Source: Foliamicus sp963666765 (lineage in GTDB: Bacteria > Pseudomonadota > Gammaproteobacteria > Steroidobacterales > Foliamicaceae). From it: a stretch of 64,000 nucleotides of DNA. The position numbers and the translations under genes are program-made. How positions within the stretch are numbered: position 1 is the first letter of the stretch; each line of letters begins with the position of its first letter. A model generated the notes under the pieces. The model was not told where the DNA came from. It did not search any database and saw only the letters and a program-made list of their open reading frames with translations. This document shows positions 43,010 through 49,860 of this stretch, piece after piece. The stretch is from the NCBI GenBank assembly GCA_963666765.1, contig OY762933.1:434001-498000 (forward strand), written 5' to 3'.

Positions 43010-44380
43010 TTAGATTCGAGCAAGCTTGCGAACAGCAGGGCTAGAGGCAATGTGGCCTTCGGCGAAGTAAGCCTCGTGGCGGTCCTCGATCTCACCTGGC
43101 TCGTATATGTAGTTCACCATGATCCCAAACGACCGACTCCGGCTCACATCGGACCGGTCGGCCGCCCAGTGTATTCGGTCCAAAAGCGCGCCATTGCCAA
43201 GGTGAAATCTGGCGACAGGGTCGGCGGGTTGTGACCCTCGCTTTTCGTTGAGCAGGTAGTGTGCGCACAGTCTTACACAAGTTTCGCTCGCGCCAGAATC
43301 ATCGGAAGTAGTTTCGCCGTCGACCGTCAGGCATGTCTTTGCCTTTTCCAGATCTTCGCCGGACGCCGAATGTTCTACTTGGCCAGTCACTGCTTGGTTG
43401 ACCCATGGGCGGAAACCTGGAACTGGCGACAAGGTCTCGAAGCGCCTGATGTGAGGCAACTCCATACGCAATTCCGCCGCGACCTGCTTGATAAGAAAAT
43501 TGCCAAACGAGATGCCCTGCAATCCTTTATGGCAGTTGCTGATCGAGTAGAACGTTGCGGTATCAGCATCGGCGGTGTCGAGAATTTGTCGATCAAACCC
43601 GATAAGCGGTTCGATCGCATTGGCGTTGCCCTTACCCAGCGCAACTTGCAAAAAAATCAGAGGGTCCGACGGCATAGCGGGATGGAAGAATGCGAATAAG
43701 CGCCGGTCCTGCTGCAGCCGGCTTCTCAGGTCCTCCCAGCCATTGATTTCATGCACCGCCTCGTACTGGATAAATTTTTCAAGAACGCTCGCAGGTGAAT
43801 TCCAATCGATGCGTTGCAGGGTCAGAAAACCGCGATTGAACCAGGCGATGAGAAGTTGCTTTAGTTCGGTGTCGAGCTGTTTGAGATCAGGCCGACTTGG
43901 CAGCAGCTGCAGTATGTCGCCACGCATCTTCACCAGCGTGCTGGTCCCGCCAGGAACCATATTCAGTCGTCGGAACAGGCGTCTGCAAGGCGACTCAATT
44001 GCTTTGCGAAGTTCGTCGATGCGTACAATGCCCGGTTCATCAAGGTAGTTCTCAGCGGCACTACAAATCTGACTAATGTTGGCCGAAAAATCGCGGGCGA
44101 GAATGTCGAAGAAATCGCCGCGTGCGTCCGCAGGCAAGTTCTCATAGGCAATCAGGGACGCTTCCGCCAGTGCCAATCCAGATGCTTCGCCGCGGTGATG
44201 AACCAGCTCGGCGCAAAACTCGCCAAGCGTTTCGGGACCGAGCCCGGATTTGCCGGACGGGCCTCCCCGCCTATTTAGGATTGCGCGGCCTGCCTCAAGA
44301 ACTGAGCCTAGTATGCGCGACAACGGGCCGGGCTGCGGCCGCGTCTGGAATGTCCCCGTGCTATCCGCAGGCATACTCAT
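43010..44380 (-). CDS. Malonyl-CoA decarboxylase
   Basis: 456 residues. N-terminal helical domain, then a GNAT-like catalytic domain with FYSISNCHKGLQGISFGNFL, PHIRRFETLSPVPGF, ARFHLGNGA and FGIMVNYIYEP, the hallmark segments of malonyl-CoA decarboxylase (Ser and His active-site residues). It converts malonyl-CoA to acetyl-CoA and CO2. Starts 4 bases after the malonyl-CoA synthetase stop, in the order matB, mcd, madL, madM, like the mat operons of rhizobia. Confidence 0.93.
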   Translation of the reverse strand: MSMPADSTGTFQTRPQPGPLSRILGSVLEAGRAILNRRGGPSGKSGLGPETLGEFCAELVHHRGEASGLALAEASLIAYENLPADARGDFFDILARDFSANISQICSAAENYLDEPGIVRIDELRKAIESPCRRLFRRLNMVPGGTSTLVKMRGDILQLLPSRPDLKQLDTELKQLLIAWFNRGFLTLQRIDWNSPASVLEKFIQYEAVHEINGWEDLRSRLQQDRRLFAFFHPAMPSDPLIFLQVALGKGNANAIEPLIGFDRQILDTADADTATFYSISNCHKGLQGISFGNFLIKQVAAELRMELPHIRRFETLSPVPGFRPWVNQAVTGQVEHSASGEDLEKAKTCLTVDGETTSDDSGASETCVRLCAHYLLNEKRGSQPADPVARFHLGNGALLDRIHWAADRSDVSRSRSFGIMVNYIYEPGEIEDRHEAYFAEGHIASSPAVRKLARI

Positions 44381-44383
44381 TGT

Positions 44384-45868
44384 CTAGAGCAGCTCGGCCA
44401 GGTCCGGCTTTGTGACCTTGCCCATCGCGTTACGGGGAAGAGCGTCCAGGACCTTGATCTTCTTCGGGATCTTGTAAGCGGACATCTTGCCGTCGCACCA
44501 ACGCTTCAGTTCGGCGATGTCGAGACTGGCCCCATCTCGCAACGAAACGACCGCTGTAACAGCTTCTCCCCAGGTATCGTCCGGCACGCCGATCACGGCG
44601 ACTTCATTGATGTCATCGTGCGTCAGCAGCACACCTTCAATTTCCAATGCAGAGAGCTTGTAACCACCAGACTTGATAATGTCGACCGATGAACGCCCCA
44701 TGATCCGAATGTAGCCATCTTCGATAACGGCGATGTCGCCGGAACAAAACCAGCCGTCCTTAAAGCTTTCTGCGGTGGCTTTCTCGTTGTTCCAGTACTC
44801 CCGAAAGACATTCTCGCCTTGCATGCGAATCTCTCCGGGAGTCGCTTCCTCGAAAACGGGCCTATCGTCCTCATCGAAGAGCTGAACGGTCACGCCCGGC
44901 AGTGCCTGGCCGACAAAACCGGCACGTCGTTCCCCGTTGTAGGGATTGGAAATTGCCATGCCTACTTCGGTCATACCGTATCGTTCCAGAAGGACCTGGC
45001 CGGTGAGTTCTTGCCATTGATTGAACACTTTCACCGGGCAGGCCGCAGAGCCTGAAACGTTAAGGCGCATTCGACCGAAGCCATCGCATACTGCTTTTGC
45101 ATTCCTGGTATCGATCCCATCCAGATAGTCGATCAGTTTGACGTAGATCGTCGGGACAGCCATGAATACGTTGTAAGTTTCAGCGACGATTTGTTCACAC
45201 AATTTGGGAATATCGAGTCTAGGCATCAAGTCCACGGTGGCGCCCACCCAAAGGGCACAACTCAAGACATTGATGATGCCGTGAATATGATGCAGCGGCA
45301 GGAATAGCGGGATGACATCGATCTCGCTCCACTTCCAGGCGTCGACCAGCGTGGTTACCTGGGCGCGAATCGCCTTATGAGTAATGACAACGCCTTTCGG
45401 CTTGCTGGTTGTACCACTGGTAAACAGAATCATGGCCCGCCGTTCTGCAGCGAGATCTGGAAGTGCTCCGGGCGTGTCTGCCAGCACATCATCGACTGCG
45501 AGCAGCTTGATATTGAGTCGTTCACAAAGCGCCCCCACAGACCCTTGGTGCTCTTGATTCGCAATCACGCGAGTAACGCCAGCGCTGCTCAGGTAGTGCT
45601 CGAGTTCCGCCTCGGCCGATGCGGTATTCAGCGGAATCGCGATACCGCCAGCTCGCCAGATGCCGTGAAGCGTGGTGACATAGTCGAAGCTTGCCGGGAT
45701 AAGAAAGGCAACGCGCTCTTCGCAGAGATCATCGCTGCTGGTGAGAAGCCCCGATGCGAATCGGTTAATCCGCAAATCGACATCGTGATACGAATGCCGG
45801 CTGTCGGCATCGATCAATGCGATTCGATCATTGCCTGCTGTAAGTTGGAGAAAGTCGGTGCGGCTCAT
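44384..45868 (-). CDS. matB: Malonyl-CoA synthetase (acyl-CoA ligase)
   Basis: 494 residues of the AMP-forming acyl-CoA synthetase superfamily: MILFTSGTTSKPKGV phosphate loop, LPLHHIHGI, YGMTEVGMAISNPY and a C-terminal lysine in NAMGKVTKPDL. The short length and gene neighbours identify it as MatB, which makes malonyl-CoA from malonate, ATP and CoA. It is the first gene of the malonate set; the PhoD-like gene ends 15 bases before it. Confidence 0.92.
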   Translation of the reverse strand: MSRTDFLQLTAGNDRIALIDADSRHSYHDVDLRINRFASGLLTSSDDLCEERVAFLIPASFDYVTTLHGIWRAGGIAIPLNTASAEAELEHYLSSAGVTRVIANQEHQGSVGALCERLNIKLLAVDDVLADTPGALPDLAAERRAMILFTSGTTSKPKGVVITHKAIRAQVTTLVDAWKWSEIDVIPLFLPLHHIHGIINVLSCALWVGATVDLMPRLDIPKLCEQIVAETYNVFMAVPTIYVKLIDYLDGIDTRNAKAVCDGFGRMRLNVSGSAACPVKVFNQWQELTGQVLLERYGMTEVGMAISNPYNGERRAGFVGQALPGVTVQLFDEDDRPVFEEATPGEIRMQGENVFREYWNNEKATAESFKDGWFCSGDIAVIEDGYIRIMGRSSVDIIKSGGYKLSALEIEGVLLTHDDINEVAVIGVPDDTWGEAVTAVVSLRDGASLDIAELKRWCDGKMSAYKIPKKIKVLDALPRNAMGKVTKPDLAELL

Positions 45869-45883
45869 TACTTTGTTCCACCA

Positions 45884-46948
45884 TCAATTCGCAACCAGAC
45901 GATCCTCGTTCAGCATATTTCCATCGACATCGTGGTGACGGAGGATCAATGCAGGTGCGCCGGTGCTTCGCTCTGTCGTGACCGTTAAAAATCCTCCGAC
46001 GACATTCAGGTAACGGTGTTCGGGTCGAACGTCCTCCTGGCTCCACCCGTCGGCATGCTCGTCGCTGGCAGCACCTGTCGAGTACTCCCGCAAGCCGGTC
46101 TCGTGATCGGCTTTGATGAAGTAACTACCCACCTGGCGATGGAAGGCGAGGTTAGTCGGCAAGCTGAACATTCGGGCCCAGACCCATCGCGCCAGCTCGA
46201 GATTCTTTGCCGACCGGTCGTAGTAGACAATGTCACCGGTATTGACGAAAAAGTCGGGATTCAGTTCCAGAATTGCCGGGTAGATCTTGAACCCGCCTTC
46301 TGGTGCGTCCTGGTGACGATATTCCTGGCAGCTCGACACGGCAAAGACAATGCTAGCCGGATCGTCGGCCAGCGGCGCCGTACGAAACCGGCCTTCCAGT
46401 GATGACGACACCGCCGTGTTTTCAGCCGTGCTTGCCTCAACAACGATTTCATAGTGGGTTGCGGGTTTCAGGGCGGACAATCTGACCTGGCGCGTGAAGT
46501 CCCTCACGGTATCAACGTTTGTCCACTCGGTTGAGCGCCATGCGCGCTGGTTGACCGGCCGAAAACGCACGCGAACCTGCCCCGGAGCGCCCGGTACCGC
46601 GCCTTCAATTGTGTCGATCGTCGTGCCAGGCGGGTATCGGCATACTGACTCCCAGTTGCCGACATTCGGCGTCAATGATTCCGGACCTTCAATGAGTTCC
46701 GCCGTATCCGGATTGCGATACCGGATAATCGGCATGGGTTGTTTGTCGCTGACCCGTGTCGCGGACCGCGTCAGGCGGGTCCAGATCAGGGCGTCGGTCG
46801 CCGATACCTCGCCAATCTTGAATCCGGTGGCCTGGTACGGTCCGGACACCGATGTTTCCTCGCCCGACTGATGCGCCGGGTGCATCTGGGTACAGCCAAA
46901 CAGGGCAAATACCGCTGTCAGGAGGATGGTGCGCGTAAGATCTTTCAC
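45884..46948 (-). CDS. PhoD-like phosphatase family lipoprotein with a large internal deletion, probably inactive
   Basis: 354 residues if started at GTG 46948, just after a TRAP permease remnant; upstream ATGs (46999, 47083) would run through that remnant. The lipoprotein signal ends LFGC. An N-terminal PhoD_N fibronectin-like domain (about 30-165) and the start of the metallophosphatase domain (VSSCQEY, FVNTGDIVYYD) are normal. The chain then jumps from YFIKADH to ETGLREYS. In full-length relatives these segments are separated by about 130 residues carrying the GDRHWQ-type metal ligands. The rest (EHRYLNVVGGFLTVT, LRHHDVDG) is the normal C-terminus. The frame is intact but a core part of the active site is missing, and the usual second Asp of KDDHD is Ala. 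Family identification is from memory of related sequences. Confidence 0.75.
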   Translation of the reverse strand: MKDLTRTILLTAVFALFGCTQMHPAHQSGEETSVSGPYQATGFKIGEVSATDALIWTRLTRSATRVSDKQPMPIIRYRNPDTAELIEGPESLTPNVGNWESVCRYPPGTTIDTIEGAVPGAPGQVRVRFRPVNQRAWRSTEWTNVDTVRDFTRQVRLSALKPATHYEIVVEASTAENTAVSSSLEGRFRTAPLADDPASIVFAVSSCQEYRHQDAPEGGFKIYPAILELNPDFFVNTGDIVYYDRSAKNLELARWVWARMFSLPTNLAFHRQVGSYFIKADHETGLREYSTGAASDEHADGWSQEDVRPEHRYLNVVGGFLTVTTERSTGAPALILRHHDVDGNMLNEDRLVAN

Positions 46949-46955
46949 TGAGTAC

Positions 46956-47087
46956 TCACTGGAAAAAGTTTGGTAAGAAAAGCGTTGTTCCTGGTACATA
47001 GGTGACGAGTGCAAGGACGACAAGAAACGCGAGGTAGAAGGGCCAGATCGAGCGCAGTGTATCCTCGGTGCGAATGCCTCCAACCGC
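46956..47087 (-). pseudogene. C-terminal remnant of a TRAP transporter large permease (DctM-like)
   Basis: Directly after the UxaC stop, an open frame of about 43 codons reads VGGIRTEDTLRSIWPFYL and LVTYVPGTTLFLPNFFQ before a TGA (46956-46958). That is the typical last membrane helix and tail of DctM-family permeases. No start and no other part of the transporter are present, so an in-place deletion removed the rest, including the small permease and binding-protein genes if they were here. Uronate transport in this locus may have passed to the TctABC system. Confidence 0.8.
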
Positions 47088-48536
47088 TTAGCTCTTGTCG
47101 CCGATTCGATAGGCCCGCTTCGGTAGTGTGGTCGTCAGGTCATTGGCGATCGTGTGAGCATCGGTCTCGGACAGGCGATGTTCGCAGACCAGGCGCGCCA
47201 GGTACGCACAGTCAACCCGGCGGGACGTGTCATGTCTTGCAGGTATGCTAAACAGTGCGCGCGTATCGTCGTTGAAGCCGGCCGTATTGTAGAAACCAGC
47301 TGTTTCGGTCGTCTGTTCGCGAAAACGAAGAAGGCCTTCCGGGCTGTCATGGAACCACCAGGGAGGCCCGAGGAGGAGGCAAGGGTAGTGACCCGCAAGT
47401 GGCGCGAGTTCACGTGCGTAGGTGGTCTCATCCAGTGTGAAGACAATAACTGTCAGGTCCGTGCTATTGCCGAATTCGTCCAAAAGTGGCTTCAATGCAG
47501 TCGTGTATTCGGTCCGTACCGGTATGTCGGCGCCTTTGTCGCTACCGTAGTTGTCAAACAGCCAGGCATTGTGATTTCGGCAGGCACCGGGATGGATCTG
47601 CATGACCAGCCCGTCGTCGACGCTCATCCGCGCCATTTCGGTCAGCATTTGTCCCCGGAACAGTTCTGCCTCGTTGGGAGTCGCGCGGCCGGTAGTCACT
47701 CTTTCGAATAGTTTTCGACAGTCGTCGGTAGACAGGTTGGCCGTCTGCGCCGTCGGGTGACCGTGGTCCGTTGCCGTCGCGCCAAGTGCGATGAAGTCGG
47801 CACGTCGCATGCGATGAGCGCGCAAATAGCCATCCCAGGAATAGACATCTTCCCCAGTGAGCTCACCGAAGCGCTGCAGAGACTGTTTGAACTGATGGTG
47901 CTCCGGGTCAACCACTGAGTCTGGCCGATATGTCGTTGCTACATTGCCATTCCAGTCGCTGTCGCGCAGAACCTTGTGATACCGAAGCGTGTCGATGGCG
48001 GACTCTGTCGTCGAAAGGAACTCAATGTTGAATCGATCGAAGATCTGGCGTGGGCGAAGTTCGTCCTTAGTCAACTGTTCGGCAATGCTGTCGTAGTACT
48101 CGTCCGCGGTGGACTCGGACAGACGTACAGATTGTCCAAAGACTTCTTTGTATACGTGATCCAACCAGAGACCCGACGGCGTGCCGCAAAACAGATGCTG
48201 ATGTTTCGCAAAAATTCGCCAAGCCGCTCGGGGGTTGCTGGTAGATGCACCACAAATATCCTTGATACCCTTGATACCTATGTCAGCCATGCCGATGCCC
48301 TGGCTGTAGAGCATGCGCAGTAGGTAGTGATCCGGTGCAATCAGGAGTGTGTACGGATCCGGGAAACAGTCGTTCCTGGCAAACCACGCGGGATCGGTAT
48401 GCCCGTGCGGGCTGATGATTGGCAGGCCCTTGATGTCTTCATACAGTCGTCGAGCGACTGATCGGCAGCTCGTATCGGCCGGGAACAGGCGGTCGTTGTG
48501 AAGTTCAAGGCGATCTGGCATCTTGGGTCGACTCAC
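47088..48536 (-). CDS. uxaC: Glucuronate/galacturonate isomerase
   Basis: 482 residues. PIISPHGHTDPAWF carries the N-terminal HxH metal motif; LIAPDHYLLRMLYSQG, VFTLDETTYARELAPLAGHY and LLGPPWWFHDSPEGL are typical of uronate isomerases, which convert D-galacturonate to D-tagaturonate and D-glucuronate to D-fructuronate in the cytoplasm. Its ATG overlaps the LacI-family regulator stop by 4 bases, so the two are co-transcribed. With GH28 nearby, galacturonate is the likely main substrate. Confidence 0.95.
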   Translation of the reverse strand: MSRPKMPDRLELHNDRLFPADTSCRSVARRLYEDIKGLPIISPHGHTDPAWFARNDCFPDPYTLLIAPDHYLLRMLYSQGIGMADIGIKGIKDICGASTSNPRAAWRIFAKHQHLFCGTPSGLWLDHVYKEVFGQSVRLSESTADEYYDSIAEQLTKDELRPRQIFDRFNIEFLSTTESAIDTLRYHKVLRDSDWNGNVATTYRPDSVVDPEHHQFKQSLQRFGELTGEDVYSWDGYLRAHRMRRADFIALGATATDHGHPTAQTANLSTDDCRKLFERVTTGRATPNEAELFRGQMLTEMARMSVDDGLVMQIHPGACRNHNAWLFDNYGSDKGADIPVRTEYTTALKPLLDEFGNSTDLTVIVFTLDETTYARELAPLAGHYPCLLLGPPWWFHDSPEGLLRFREQTTETAGFYNTAGFNDDTRALFSIPARHDTSRRVDCAYLARLVCEHRLSETDAHTIANDLTTTLPKRAYRIGDKS

Positions 48537-49579
48537 GTCTTCTCGGTGGGCAAGGCCGGTACATCGGTGGTCTGCCGCCGGACAAAGGTCGGATCTACCG
48601 CAACACGGATTCCCGCGGCTGCTTCAATATCGCCATTACACTGCGCGATCAGTTTCTGCGCTGCCAGCTCAGCCATTTCCCTGACATGCAGGTTCGCTGT
48701 GGTCAAAGCAGGCCACATTCGTGATGCTTGCGGGCTGTCGTCAAATCCGACAACCGTAAGTTCGGCAGGGATTTTCAATCCCATCTTTTGAGCCTTCACA
48801 ATAGCGCCAATGGCCATCTCATCGTTATTGGCGAAAATTGCTGTAGGAGGGCGGTTCGAACCCAATAGCCACTCGGCACACTCCATGCCCGAACGAAATG
48901 TATTGTCGCCCAACGCGATGTGGTTTTTCGGCAGATTCAAGCTATTGGTTGCCAGCGCAGAGCGAAATTCCTTGTATCGTTGATTTGCACTCTGTGACTT
49001 CTCGGGGCCGCGAATAAGACCAATCTCCTGATGCCCAAGGTCCATGAAGTGGCTGACGATCTGACCCACGGCTGCGCCGTCATTGTGGTAAATCATATGC
49101 GCGTCGTCCTCGGATGCCGTGGACAACAGGCGAACGAAATTGCAGCCAATTTCCCTGATTCGTTTCGTCAGCTCATCTGACTCCGAAACAGGTGGAAGCA
49201 AAATGACGCCGTCAATCTTGAGGTTGGAGACAAAGCGGATTATCTCGTCAACGGTATCCTGTTTCTTAAAATCGCAGGGATGAACGATGAGTTCATATCC
49301 TGCCGGCCGGCAGATGTCCAGCGCCCCGTACAAGGCTTCCGTTACAAAAGAGGCGTTGGGGTTGTCATGAATTATCGACAAAAGAAAGGACCGGTTTAAC
49401 GCCAAGGCTCTCGCTTGCCGGCTGGGCGTATAGTTGTATTCGTCGATGACGCTCTGAACTTTCTTGAGCATCTTTGCGGTGACGCCGGGCTCGTTGTTAA
49501 TGACTCGCGAGACCGTTTTCTTGGATACGCCTGCCAGGCGCGCCACATCGTTGATGCTTAATTTCTTGGCTGGATCCAT
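48533..49579 (-). CDS. LacI-family transcriptional regulator of the uronate block
   Basis: 348 residues from ATG 49579; a longer frame to 49678 adds a Cys-rich leader without family match. N-terminal LacI helix-turn-helix (SINDVARLAGVSKKTVSRV) and hinge (YNYTPSRQARALALNRS), then a periplasmic-binding-protein-like sensor domain (DGVILLPPVSESDELTKRI, GHQEIGLIRGPEKSQ, FANNDEMAIGAI). It probably binds an intermediate of uronate breakdown and represses the divergent TonB receptor and its own operon through the three palindromic sites between them. Confidence 0.92.
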   Translation of the reverse strand: MDPAKKLSINDVARLAGVSKKTVSRVINNEPGVTAKMLKKVQSVIDEYNYTPSRQARALALNRSFLLSIIHDNPNASFVTEALYGALDICRPAGYELIVHPCDFKKQDTVDEIIRFVSNLKIDGVILLPPVSESDELTKRIREIGCNFVRLLSTASEDDAHMIYHNDGAAVGQIVSHFMDLGHQEIGLIRGPEKSQSANQRYKEFRSALATNSLNLPKNHIALGDNTFRSGMECAEWLLGSNRPPTAIFANNDEMAIGAIVKAQKMGLKIPAELTVVGFDDSPQASRMWPALTTANLHVREMAELAAQKLIAQCNGDIEAAAGIRVAVDPTFVRRQTTDVPALPTEKT

Positions 49580-49618
49580 AAATCCGGTTCGCTCACAATT
49601 TTCGCGCGATAGTAATAA

Positions 49619-49634
49619 AAGACACCGGTATCGT
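49619..49634. promoter_or_regulatory. LacI operator 1
   Basis: AAGACACCGGTATCGT, centred on CCGG, 40 bases before the regulator ATG. One of three similar palindromes in the 281-base divergent gap; best placed to control the regulator-uxaC operon. Confidence 0.65.
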
Positions 49635-49742
49635 AGTAGTCTGACGTGGCACATGTCAACCAGAGTGGTGCCATACACCCTATTAATTCAAAGACTTGAC
49701 AGCAAGCAGGTCGCACAGGACGGTACATCCCAAGTAGCTTGA

Positions 49743-49758
49743 TTGACACCGGGATCAA
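49743..49758. promoter_or_regulatory. LacI operator 2, overlapping a promoter
   Basis: TTGACACCGGGATCAA. Its left half supplies a perfect TTGACA (49743-49748), 17 bases before a TAGTTT (49766-49771), so binding would cover the likely -35 of the receptor promoter. Confidence 0.65.
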
Positions 49759-49773
49759 TGTGTGCTAGTTTTT

Positions 49774-49789
49774 TTGACACCGGTGTCGT
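49774..49789. promoter_or_regulatory. LacI operator 3
   Basis: TTGACACCGGTGTCGT, the best palindrome (GACACCGGTGTC), 31 bases after operator 2 and just downstream of the putative -10 of the receptor promoter. Confidence 0.7.
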
Positions 49790-49860
49790 GTCGACCGAGT
49801 TGAGATTGCCTGCACCGGAAACAGGATTCACCTATTCCGCACAACTGGGAGCATGTAGCA

